This document shows, piece by piece, positions 1-7,358 of a stretch of 26,222 nucleotides of DNA. Source of the DNA: Caldithrix sp. RBG_13_44_9. GTDB taxonomy: Bacteria; Calditrichota; Calditrichia; RBG-13-44-9. Position 1 is the first letter of the stretch. Every line of letters begins with the position of its first letter. A program made the translations under genes and the position numbers. The stretch is from the NCBI GenBank assembly GCA_001771055.1, contig MESS01000003.1, forward strand, positions 28,655 through 54,876, given 5' to 3'. Under the pieces are notes generated by a model that saw only the letters and a program-made list of their open reading frames with translations, was not told the DNA's origin and did no database searches.

Positions 1-1205
1 TTAAGCATATCCTGGATTGATATCCATTCCCGCTTACTGTGAAAATTATGTCCACCGGTGAAAATATTGGGGGTTGGCAGGCCCATATAAGATAAACGGG
101 CTCCATCTGTGCCACCCCGAATTAAGGAAATGGTTGGTTTTAATCCACTTCTCTCAATAGCCTCCCGGGCGTACTCCGTCACGTGAGGATATTGATCTAA
201 AATGTAGCGCATGTTCCGGTAAGACTCCTCTACTCGAAATTTTCCACTGGCTTTGGGATGTTTTTTTAGAATACTGTTAAACAAATTCTCTAAATAAGAT
301 TCTTTCTCCTTCAAGCCTTCCACCGTAAAATCACGGATTAAAAATTTGATGGTCGATTCTTCCACGTTGGCATTGAGAGTGTTGGGATGAACATATCCTT
401 CTCTCTTCTCCGTGGTTTCAGGAGACATCCTGTCCTTTGGCAGTTGAGATATAAGCTCGGAGGCAATTTTAATAGAATTAATCATTTTATTTTTGGCATA
501 CCCTGGATGAATGTTAATTCCCTTCACGCTGATGATGACCGTGTTTGCACAAAAAGTTTCTATCTCTAATTCACCGGCAGTTTCTCCATCAATAGTATAG
601 GCATATTTGGCAGCAAATATTTTTGGATCAAAATATTTAGTACCCTGACTCACCTCTTCATCCACTGTGAAAGCGAATCTTATTTCTCCGTGAAGGGCAC
701 TGGGATTGTTAACAAGAAATTCCACGGCTGTCATGATTTCAGCTATCCCGGCTTTGTTATCCGCTCCTAACAGGGTGGTACCGTCCGAGGTTATGATGTC
801 ATGCCCCAGGCATTTTTCTATTGCCGGATCGGTTTCCGGTTGAATGACGAGAGCCTGATCTTTGGGAAGGCTGATTTCTCCTCCTTGATAATTCTGATGA
901 ATAACCGGCGTCACTCCGGAACCAGACACATCCGGTGAAGTATCAACGTGTGCAATGAGTCCAATAATAGGAACTATTTTATCATACTTTTTGGGGAGAG
1001 TAGAAGGTAAGGTAGCGAAAACATAACCATGATCTGTCAGCTCCACCTCCTTTATTCCTATCTCTTTAATTTCCTTTACCAGCAGCTTCGAAAGTTCAAG
1101 TTGTTTTTCGGTGCTGGGATAAGTCGTAGAATTTTCATCCGATTGGGTATCTATCTGAACATATCTCAAAAAGCGTTCTATCATTTTTTTCTGATTAATT
1201 TTCAT
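1..1205 (-). CDS. pepT: Peptidase T (tripeptide aminopeptidase), C-terminus cut by window edge
   Basis: Cytosolic zinc aminopeptidase of the M20 family that removes the N-terminal residue of tripeptides. The frame is open from the ATG at 1205 to the window edge, about 401 codons against a usual ~410, so only the last few residues are missing. Metal and catalytic motifs are in order: AHVDTSPD (His86, Asp88), LLGADNKAG (Asp149), VDEEVSQG (Glu183/184), YTIDGETAGELE, and near the end RGGTDGARLSYMGLP and GGHNFHSKRE. A GGAG lies just before the ATG, and a TATAAT -10 candidate lies on the minus strand at 1232-1237. It is divergent from the small membrane gene at 1363. A peptide-degrading enzyme suits the amino-acid fermentation suggested by the VOR genes. 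The family call is near certain. Confidence 0.95.
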   Translation of the reverse strand, partial: MKINQKKMIERFLRYVQIDTQSDENSTTYPSTEKQLELSKLLVKEIKEIGIKEVELTDHGYVFATLPSTLPKKYDKIVPIIGLIAHVDTSPDVSGSGVTPVIHQNYQGGEISLPKDQALVIQPETDPAIEKCLGHDIITSDGTTLLGADNKAGIAEIMTAVEFLVNNPSALHGEIRFAFTVDEEVSQGTKYFDPKIFAAKYAYTIDGETAGELEIETFCANTVIISVKGINIHPGYAKNKMINSIKIASELISQLPKDRMSPETTEKREGYVHPNTLNANVEESTIKFLIRDFTVEGLKEKESYLENLFNSILKKHPKASGKFRVEESYRNMRYILDQYPHVTEYAREAIERSGLKPTISLIRGGTDGARLSYMGLPTPNIFTGGHNFHSKREWISIQDML

Positions 1206-1274
1206 TCTCCGGCCTTTCCTGTTTCTGATTTATTATATAGGTTCTCTTCACTCGGTTGATAGCAATTAATATAT

Positions 1275-1303
1275 TTGAAAAATAATCTGATTTAAATTAT
1301 AAT
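1275..1303 (+). promoter_or_regulatory. Sigma70-type promoter of the small membrane gene
   Basis: TTGAAA (1275-1280), a 17-base spacer and a perfect TATAAT (1298-1303) point rightwards. The predicted start near 1310 leaves a leader of about 50 bases before the ATG at 1363. The promoter supports the short downstream frame as a real gene. Confidence 0.6.
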
Positions 1304-1362
1304 GAAACATCAAAATTCTTTTACCGTAAGTCGAATAGCAAAAGCTAAAAGAAGGACAGAAA

Positions 1363-1617
1363 ATGGAAATAGTAATCGCCTTATTGATTGTTATCTTCCT
1401 ATTTGCTGCAATCAAATTAGCGGTGTGGATTTTAAAAGCTGGTGTGTTTATCATTACCCTTCCGATTAAAATAATTTTGGGAGCCATTTCAGTCATGGTA
1501 CTACTGATTTTGATCCCCTTGGTCATTCTACCTGTGTTACTGGCAGTACTAATTCCTTTGGTTCCTGTTATAGTAATAGGTTTGGTTATTATTTTGCTGT
1601 TGAAATTTGCCTTTTAG
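1363..1617 (+). CDS. Small hydrophobic membrane protein, function unknown
   Basis: An 84-residue protein made almost wholly of Ile, Leu and Val, with roughly three membrane-spanning stretches (about 3-25, 28-52 and 54-82) and few charged residues. I do not recognise a family. GAAGGA at 1351-1356 sits six bases before the ATG, and a near-consensus promoter lies at 1275-1303, so it is probably expressed on its own. It faces away from pepT and converges with the hydrogenase protease gene. The 147 bases after its stop (1618-1764) show no clear terminator. Very hydrophobic short frames can arise by chance, but the promoter and ribosome site argue against that here. Confidence 0.6.
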   Translation: MEIVIALLIVIFLFAAIKLAVWILKAGVFIITLPIKIILGAISVMVLLILIPLVILPVLLAVLIPLVPVIVIGLVIILLLKFAF

Positions 1618-1764
1618 TGAAGGTAGTATTCAACCTCCAAAGAGTTTCACAAATGATGGCAGATGTGTTCGATCAGGTTTCATAACCCCTGCCTTTAATT
1701 TACATCTCTGGTCAGTAAAATACTTCTAAATCAGAATTGGTATTTCCTGTTTAGACGAAAACCC

Positions 1765-2241
1765 TCAGATTAGACCACTCTTCTCCAGCTGTTTGGTTAT
1801 TATTCCGGCCAATTCATTTACGATATGATCCACTGGAGTACTCAGGTACTCTCCCAGTGCCAGGTTTTGCGGTTGTATCCCTAAAAAGAAATCGGGTATC
1901 GGACGGAATTCGTTCAGGAATTTTGTAATAACGGTTAGGGAAAAATTGTGAGTGGAAATTGCAAAATGATTGATCTCCTCCTTCTGAAAAATTTTGAATC
2001 CACCAGCTGAACTTCCCCAATTTATTGCATCAATCCAGAGCCGGCTTTCACTAGGCATAGTAATAATTTTCTGAAGATAATTCTCAGGTGTTCCTCCAAC
2101 GATCAGGGTATTTTTATATCCGGAGGTCTGTATTCTTTGAACCAGAATAATTCCGGCTCCGTCATCACCCCGGAGTTCATTACCGATTCCGATGATGAGA
2201 GGCTTTGATGATATGATTTGTTTGAGTTGTTCGTAATCCAT
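1765..2241 (-). CDS. [NiFe] hydrogenase maturation endopeptidase (HycI/HyaD type)
   Basis: A 158-residue protease of the family that cuts the C-terminal tail from a [NiFe] hydrogenase large subunit after nickel insertion. The N-terminal IIGIGNELRGDDGAG carries the conserved Glu22; the other two nickel-binding positions are Asp71 in LWIDAINWG and His98 in STHNFSL. Length is normal (150-160). It lies just downstream of the 18-gene hydrogenase operon on the same strand but behind a terminator (2291-2330), so it may be read by leak-through or from its own promoter. A perfect inverted repeat (2251-2273) sits just before its ATG, and no good ribosome site is visible. Its substrate is probably the large subunit at 9302-10516, whose C-terminal tail is still encoded. 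Confidence 0.92.
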   Translation of the reverse strand: MDYEQLKQIISSKPLIIGIGNELRGDDGAGIILVQRIQTSGYKNTLIVGGTPENYLQKIITMPSESRLWIDAINWGSSAGGFKIFQKEEINHFAISTHNFSLTVITKFLNEFRPIPDFFLGIQPQNLALGEYLSTPVDHIVNELAGIITKQLEKSGLI

Positions 2242-2250
2242 ATGGGATTT

Positions 2251-2273
2251 TTTTCTATTTCCTAAATAGAAAA
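2251..2273. repeat. Perfect 10-bp inverted repeat upstream of the maturation protease gene
   Basis: TTTTCTATTT, three bases (CCT), then AAATAGAAAA. On the minus strand it ends 9 bases before the ATG of the protease gene, and its loop carries an AGG. It could be a regulator site or an mRNA hairpin masking a ribosome site. The arms are AT-rich, so chance is not excluded. Confidence 0.4.
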
Positions 2274-2290
2274 TATATGGAGGGTTAGAA

Positions 2291-2330
2291 AAATAAAAAA
2301 GCCATACTTGAAAAGGATTCGGTATGGCTC
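2291..2330 (-). terminator. Rho-independent terminator closing the hydrogenase operon
   Basis: Read on the minus strand, AGCCATAC pairs with GTATGGCT (2300-2307 with 2322-2329; 8 bp, 14-base loop), followed at once by a T-rich tract (2299 down to 2291). It lies 42 bases past the stop of the HycF-like gene and before the protease gene. The loop is rather long, so some read-through is plausible. Confidence 0.75.
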
Positions 2331-2371
2331 TTTAATAAATGCTTTTATTAATAACAAAATCTTACATTCAG

Positions 2372-2989
2372 TTAACCCCATTCTTCCTTAAGGAGGATAT
2401 TTCGACGGCAAGTGGGACAGGTTACTCGAACCATATCCCAGCGGTCTATTTGCCGGTCTTCCTGGCGAGCCGACTCATCGATCAATTGAAATTCTTCCAT
2501 TTTAGTCAGGTAAATCGTCGGATTTGAATAAGCAATAGTTCCTAATTTTTCATAAAGGTGCAGCAGTTGAGATTTGGGAGCGATCACCCCGCCGCAAATC
2601 TCGCATAGCACCAGTTCATGTTCAATAATTTCCAGGGCTTCTTTTTCCTCAAAATAAGAGAGTTCATACTCCGGTGTCAACTGGATGCCTTTTTCGGTGG
2701 TACAATTCAGATGACATTCCCCGCAAAAAATGCAATTGGCATAATCACAAGTCAATCTGCGGATTGGTTTTCCATTGCTGGTAATATCCTCAACCTTTAT
2801 GGCACGGGCTGGGCATACCTCACCGCAGGCACCGCAGCCAATACAATAGTCTTTAAAATATTTCGGTGCTGCCCTTAAATTATCGGGAACCGGTGTCGGT
2901 AATTTGGGAAAAGGGTGCGTATAAGGTCCCTTTATCAGGGCGGTAATTGCTTCTTTTAATTCCCGGATTTTTGGTAGATACATGCTCAA
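2372..2989 (-). CDS. mbhN: HycF/NuoI/MbhN-like 2x[4Fe-4S] ferredoxin subunit with C-terminal CxxC pairs
   Basis: A 205-residue electron-transfer subunit of a group 4 hydrogenase, expected at the membrane arm to carry electrons towards the small subunit. Two [4Fe-4S] motifs are visible: Cys49/52/55/59 (CIGCGACGEVCP) and Cys86/89/92/96 (CIFCGECHLNC, lacking the usual Pro after the last Cys). The C-terminal part has CEIC (129/132) and CPTC (191/194), spaced as in E. coli HycF and probably binding zinc or another metal. It is the last gene of the operon, before the terminator at 2291-2330, and starts 41 bases after the MrpG stop. HycF/MbhN-type is a safe call; the role of the second cysteine set is inference. 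Confidence 0.88.
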   Translation of the reverse strand: MSMYLPKIRELKEAITALIKGPYTHPFPKLPTPVPDNLRAAPKYFKDYCIGCGACGEVCPARAIKVEDITSNGKPIRRLTCDYANCIFCGECHLNCTTEKGIQLTPEYELSYFEEKEALEIIEHELVLCEICGGVIAPKSQLLHLYEKLGTIAYSNPTIYLTKMEEFQLIDESARQEDRQIDRWDMVRVTCPTCRRNILLKEEWG

Positions 2990-3030
2990 ACCTCCAATAG
3001 CGGATAAATCATATCAATCGTTAATTTCGT

Positions 3031-3372
3031 TCATTCACGCGGCTTCTGGGGAAAATCATCGCGATAGCGGTCCATGATGCTTCCTTCCCACAAGGGGAAG
3101 CCTGCCCGATGGGAGCCACGGGAAATGGCATGGGCCGCAGCCGGCGCAGTCAGCAGAATAAAGACCGCGCAAAAAATTGCTTTGATAGAAATGCTGTTCC
3201 ATCCAAAATGGATTACTATTGCCAGCAGTATCAGAATAGTCCCCAGAGTTACACATTTGGTGGAAGCCTGCAGGCGGTTATAAATATCTGGAAATCTGAT
3301 TAATCCAATACAACCTGCAAAATTAAAAAATACACCTACTGAAAGTAAAGTCATCACCAGATCACTCATCAA
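3031..3372 (-). CDS. mrpG: Mrp/Mnh cation antiporter subunit G
   Basis: A 113-residue small membrane subunit of the Mrp-type antiporter module (MbhC in Pyrococcus). Three membrane segments lie in roughly the first 85 residues, with the family signature CIGLIRFPDIYNRLQASTKCVTLG after the first. Its start overlaps the end of mrpF by 11 bases, so the two are likely translationally coupled. Two Met codons open the frame and either may be used. It works with MrpB-F to couple redox energy to ion movement across the cytoplasmic membrane. Confidence 0.92.
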   Translation of the reverse strand: MMSDLVMTLLSVGVFFNFAGCIGLIRFPDIYNRLQASTKCVTLGTILILLAIVIHFGWNSISIKAIFCAVFILLTAPAAAHAISRGSHRAGFPLWEGSIMDRYRDDFPQKPRE

Positions 3373-3616
3373 AAGTTCTCCCTTCTAAATATTTTGCCAG
3401 GGCTATAGTCCCGATAAAAGCCAGCAATGCCCAGGAAATAGCCACGTTCATATAAAGATCTTTTCCGGTATACAGCGATAAGATCGCACAAAATCCAACC
3501 ATCAGGATACCTAAAATATCAATCGCTACTGTCCGGTCAGGGGGAGTGGGCCCGGCTCCAACCCGGTATAAGCAGAGGAAACTGCAGATCAAAAGCAGGA
3601 TTAAAAAAAATTCCAT
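3362..3616 (-). CDS. mrpF: Mrp/Mnh cation antiporter subunit F
   Basis: An 84-residue subunit with three membrane segments and the MrpF motif RVGAGPTPPDRTVAIDIL (MbhB in Pyrococcus). An earlier in-frame ATG at 3664 would add 16 polar residues. I chose the ATG at 3616 because GGAG stands five bases before it and the length then fits the family (80-95). It lies between mrpE and mrpG in the usual E-F-G order. Confidence 0.9.
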   Translation of the reverse strand: MEFFLILLLICSFLCLYRVGAGPTPPDRTVAIDILGILMVGFCAILSLYTGKDLYMNVAISWALLAFIGTIALAKYLEGRTFDE

Positions 3617-3656
3617 TTTAACTCCAGAGTTATTCGTATTTTTCAATAAAATATTA

Positions 3657-4145
3657 TCAATCAAAAATCTTTTTTAAATATTTTTCAAATTTTTTGACAA
3701 TGATTTTAGTCTCTACTTCCGGATCTTCAGATACAATATTGATCCAGTGTACATAAAGATTATCATCGATAAAATCAACTGTCAGGGTACCGGGAGTGAG
3801 GGTGATGGAATTTGCCAGAAAGGTCTTGGCAATATCACTTTTCAGGGAAGTTTTTACCTTTACAATACCCGGGCGGATCGGTATTTCTGGATGAAATACC
3901 CGGTAGGTAACATCCAGGTTGGATTTGATTACTGCCCATAAAAATACCGGGATATAAAGGAGAAACCAAAATATCCTTACAGGATTGAACATTTTAAAAA
4001 CTTCAGCCGGAAAAATATCGCTGAAAATGAGTACCACCACCAGGGAAACCAGAAAACCTGCTATTACATCAGCCACCTGTATTGACCATACCAGGGCGAT
4101 CCAGATACCTAAGAGAAGTAAAAGTTCAATCACTTTTTTAAGCAT
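3657..4145 (-). CDS. mrpE: Mrp/Mnh cation antiporter subunit E
   Basis: A 162-residue subunit with N-terminal membrane helices (about 3-70) and a soluble C-terminal part. It carries the family features: a WAVIKSNLDVTYRVFHPEIPIRPGIV stretch, then FLANSITLTPGTLTVDF. A TTG seven codons upstream (4166) is in frame, but AGGAGT at 4153-4158 sits seven bases before the ATG at 4145, which decides the start. MbhA in the Pyrococcus scheme. Confidence 0.92.
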   Translation of the reverse strand: MLKKVIELLLLLGIWIALVWSIQVADVIAGFLVSLVVVLIFSDIFPAEVFKMFNPVRIFWFLLYIPVFLWAVIKSNLDVTYRVFHPEIPIRPGIVKVKTSLKSDIAKTFLANSITLTPGTLTVDFIDDNLYVHWINIVSEDPEVETKIIVKKFEKYLKKIFD

Positions 4146-4215
4146 ATTATAAACTCCTGATTTCAAGACATATCTAAATAAGCAGAATATTTTTTTTCAA
4201 ATTCCATCCCCAGAA

Positions 4216-5688
4216 TTACGGCATGGCATATTGCAGGTACCGGGCCGGTTCCAGCATCAGATTGCGGGCAGATTCAAGTATGGAAACACCATATACCGGA
4301 AATAATACCCCTAAACCAATGCAGAGCAGGGCCAGTATTACCATTCCAGAAACCATCAGTACCGGGACCTCTTTAATGTCCTGAAGCTTCTTGGGAAGTA
4401 CGCCAAACAGCGAATATTTTTGAACTTTAACAAAGGAAATCAGTGTCATGAAACTTACGAATACCGTTATAATAGCCAGGAGGTAATTTTGCGACTGGAA
4501 CAGGGCTACAATAATGATAAATTTACTCCAAAATCCGTTAAAAGGAGGTACCCCAGAAATAGATAGCGCCGCTATTGAGCAGCTTGATCCGGTCCAGGGC
4601 ATTTTTCTGATCAGGCCGCCCAATTGTTTTAACTGCCGGGTTCCGGTAGTATACTCAAAAGCACCGGAACATAAAAACAACAGGGACTTGAATACTGCAT
4701 GATTCAGTAAGTGAAACAGTCCGCCTAAAATTCCCAGGGGAGTGGCCAATCCAATTCCCACCATCACGTAACCCATTTGACTGATGCTGTGATAGGCCAA
4801 TAATCGTTTGAAGTCCCATTGGCCCACAGCTAAAAATACTCCGATGACCATGGATAAGGCGCCCAGAACCATGAGAATGGTTTTAATAATAGGAACAATT
4901 CCGAAGATGATGAAAAATATCCGGGCCACGCTGTAAATTCCCAGGGCTTTAATGATCAAGCCGGAAAGCATTGCCGAAATCGGTGCCGGTGCTGAAGGAT
5001 GGGCATCAGGCAGCCAGGCATGAAATGGTACCAGGGCTGATTTGAGACCGAAGCCCATTAGAAATAATGCGAAAGTAAAGAACAGCACATTCTTAGATAC
5101 TCCCTGTTGAATAGTGGCTGAAATATCGGCCATATTCAGGGTACCGGTGGCGGCATACAGCAATGCAATTCCCAACAGGATGATGGTCGAAGAAACCCCG
5201 CCCAGAATGAGATATTTGAAAGAAGCTTCCAACTCTTCAGCCTCTACTCCGAAGGCTACCAGAGCATAGGAGGCAATTGAGGCAATTTCCATAAAGACAA
5301 ACAGGTTGAAAAAGTCCCCGGTAAGAATCACCCCATTCATTCCGGCAATCATTAACAGGTAGAGCGAATAAAATTTATTTTGGGCAGTATATTGCTGCAT
5401 ATAAGGAATAGCGAAAAGCGTTACTGCCAGGGTAATGATTGATACAATAAGGATCAGGAGCTGACTGAGAGAATCCCAGACTAAGGTTATTCCCAGCGGC
5501 GGTTGCCAACCGCCTACCGCATAGAAAAATGGTTCATGACCCAGGAAGAACAATGAAAGCCCTAATAAAAAAATGACAACCGATAAAGTGAGATAGGGAG
5601 AAACATGCCGGACAAATTTAGTAATGATCAGATTGAAAAATGCCATTCCCAGAGGAGCAACTACAAAAATCGGGAGCCAACTTTCCAT
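4216..5688 (-). CDS. mrpD: Mrp/Mnh antiporter subunit D (NuoN/MbhH-like ion-pumping subunit)
   Basis: A 490-residue protein with about 14 membrane segments, one of two antiporter-like subunits in the operon. The residues of the ion path are present: Glu134 (FNLFVFMEIASIASY), Lys216 (GFGLKSALVPFHAWLPDAH) and Lys247 (SGLIIKALGIY). AGAGG lies seven bases before the ATG. In Pyrococcus MBH the matching subunit, MbhH, lies between the hydrogenase and Mrp parts. It shares the CSIAALSISGVPPxNGF stretch with the NuoL-like protein at 7359-9233, as expected of paralogues. Whether the ion is H+ or Na+ cannot be told from sequence. Confidence 0.94.
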   Translation of the reverse strand: MESWLPIFVVAPLGMAFFNLIITKFVRHVSPYLTLSVVIFLLGLSLFFLGHEPFFYAVGGWQPPLGITLVWDSLSQLLILIVSIITLAVTLFAIPYMQQYTAQNKFYSLYLLMIAGMNGVILTGDFFNLFVFMEIASIASYALVAFGVEAEELEASFKYLILGGVSSTIILLGIALLYAATGTLNMADISATIQQGVSKNVLFFTFALFLMGFGLKSALVPFHAWLPDAHPSAPAPISAMLSGLIIKALGIYSVARIFFIIFGIVPIIKTILMVLGALSMVIGVFLAVGQWDFKRLLAYHSISQMGYVMVGIGLATPLGILGGLFHLLNHAVFKSLLFLCSGAFEYTTGTRQLKQLGGLIRKMPWTGSSCSIAALSISGVPPFNGFWSKFIIIVALFQSQNYLLAIITVFVSFMTLISFVKVQKYSLFGVLPKKLQDIKEVPVLMVSGMVILALLCIGLGVLFPVYGVSILESARNLMLEPARYLQYAMP

Positions 5689-5747
5689 TTTTTACCTCTT
5701 AACCTTCAAATTGATTTCAATAGTTTAACATGTTCTGATGTAAATTT

Positions 5748-6098
5748 TTAACCATGCAAACGTCTAATTTCACTCATATCGAACGTTTTATATTTTTCAT
5801 AAAGTCTCAGCGAAATAGCTACCATCAGGGCAAGGGTGCTTAAACCGATGACAATAGAAGTTAATACCAGTGCTTGCGGGATCGGATCAACGCTCTGCTG
5901 AAGGAAAGTATTGATATCCATATCAGGCAATAGAATTGGTGGTATTCCGTCTTTCTTGTAACCTAATAGTATGATGAATAGATTAATCGCGTAATCCATG
6001 ATTGTCATTCCGATGATCTTCTTTACCAGATGTTTTTTAGCGATGAGACAGTACAAACCCAATACGAACAGAATAGAGTTTAAAAAGTAAATTAACAT
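5748..6098 (-). CDS. mrpC: Mrp/Mnh antiporter subunit C (NuoK-like)
   Basis: A 116-residue NuoK-type protein with three membrane segments (about 4-20, 28-46 and 75-99) and the family stretch DPIPQALVLTSIVIGLSTLALMVAI. An AAGG lies about nine bases before the ATG. It lies between mrpB and mrpD, as in classic mrp and mbh operons (MbhG). Confidence 0.93.
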   Translation of the reverse strand: MLIYFLNSILFVLGLYCLIAKKHLVKKIIGMTIMDYAINLFIILLGYKKDGIPPILLPDMDINTFLQQSVDPIPQALVLTSIVIGLSTLALMVAISLRLYEKYKTFDMSEIRRLHG

Positions 6099-6152
6099 GT
6101 TGTAAGACCTTTATTTTAATATGAACATAGCACCATCTGAAAAATCAGCTGT

Positions 6153-6608
6153 TTAATCTTCATCTTCGGAGGCGATCAGATCTGAGATAAATCGTCCAAA
6201 AATGGTAAGGGCCAAAAAAACTGCGAAAATACTGGATCCCACTTTTAGGCATATTGCGATATTAGATATCAGAATAGTCCCGGAACTGAATAGACCGAAA
6301 GGATTACTCTTCTCGATGAAATTCATGAAAAAATATCCAGACAGATATCCCAGCATTCCGATTGACCAGAAAGTAATTGCACCCAGATTGTCTATAAGAC
6401 TTGCCCAGAAGTCGCTTAGTTTTCCCAGAGACATTTTTTTACCAAATGCTAACGTGAGCAGGATGAATCCGCAGGCCAACATGATACCACCGGCAAAACC
6501 TCCTCCAGGTGTTAGATGGCCATAAAATGTAATATAAATCGCAAACAGAAATATAGCACCGATCAGAAGTTTGGTGATTGTCTTAACGATAAAAGTCATG
6601 CCTTCCAT
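6153..6608 (-). CDS. mrpB: Mrp/Mnh antiporter subunit B
   Basis: A 151-residue membrane protein with four segments and the highly conserved MrpB motif TFYGHLTPGGGFAGGIMLA after the first segment. It corresponds to MbhF of Pyrococcus. The first ATG is preferred over a second one three codons later because of a spaced AGGA upstream. It lies downstream of the MbhD/E-like fusion. Confidence 0.94.
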   Translation of the reverse strand: MEGMTFIVKTITKLLIGAIFLFAIYITFYGHLTPGGGFAGGIMLACGFILLTLAFGKKMSLGKLSDFWASLIDNLGAITFWSIGMLGYLSGYFFMNFIEKSNPFGLFSSGTILISNIAICLKVGSSIFAVFLALTIFGRFISDLIASEDED

Positions 6609-6683
6609 TTAATTTTTGTCCTGTTTTATGATTTTCTTTTCATTTGCAATCAGCGATATGAATAGATGGATGAAAGAATTATT

Positions 6684-7283
6684 TTATTCTTCTACCTCGA
6701 TCAAGGTTTTCGGAAGATCTTCTTTATCTGGTATTCCTACCTTCACCCGGTCAGATTCTTCCTTTCTTTTCTTACCCTTGGCTCGCAGAACGACAAAGGA
6801 TCCCAGAATAGCGGTAAAAATTACCGTAGCCTCTCCCAGGGTGTCGTAAGCACGATAATCTAAAATAATTCCCATCACCACATTCGATGCACCGGTTTGA
6901 GTGACACTGTCTCGCAAGTAATTTGAAGCTACTTTCATCAGCGGTTCGCCAAATTTGGGTAAACCTTGAAAAGCCATGAAGGCAAATACCAGAAAAAGAC
7001 CGAAAAAAATGAGACTGCTCAGTATGGCAAAGGTATCACGGTGTTTAGTTGGTGAAGTATTATCCAGAGAAACCGTTGAACGGATCAATACAATAAGAAC
7101 GATGATCTCCACCACCACCTGGGTGATGGCAATGTCAGGAGCACCTAAGAATAAAAATAGGATAGACAAGGCCATCCCGACTGCTCCCGCCGCAATAACG
7201 GAGGCCAGAATATTTCTGATCTCGATGGCAATGATCGATCCTACAATACAAAAAATTAACAAGGCATAAAATAAAATTAACAT
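6684..7283 (-). CDS. MbhD-MbhE-like fusion (MrpA C-terminal / DUF4040 region)
   Basis: A 199-residue membrane protein that joins two pieces usually separate in archaeal MBH. Residues about 1-75 match the MbhD/DUF4040 part (FLGAPDIAITQVVVEIIVLIVLIRS). Residues about 85-170 match MbhE, the end of MrpA (DYRAYDTLGEATVIFTAILGSFVVLRA). A charged tail follows. In true MrpA both parts hang on the C-terminus of a NuoL-like protein; here that protein is the separate upstream gene at 7359-9233. AAGGA stands six bases before the ATG. The family match is strong. Confidence 0.9.
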   Translation of the reverse strand: MLILFYALLIFCIVGSIIAIEIRNILASVIAAGAVGMALSILFLFLGAPDIAITQVVVEIIVLIVLIRSTVSLDNTSPTKHRDTFAILSSLIFFGLFLVFAFMAFQGLPKFGEPLMKVASNYLRDSVTQTGASNVVMGIILDYRAYDTLGEATVIFTAILGSFVVLRAKGKKRKEESDRVKVGIPDKEDLPKTLIEVEE

Positions 7284-7358
7284 AAGTGGTCCTTCTATCT
7301 GTTTTGCTAAAATTCTTTCTCTATATTATCAAACTGAATGGGAAGACATCTCCTTAAA

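Noticed and set aside
1266..1526. An 86-codon minus-strand frame antisense to the small membrane gene
   Set aside because: It overlaps the better supported plus-strand gene and its promoter; its composition is that of an antisense shadow.
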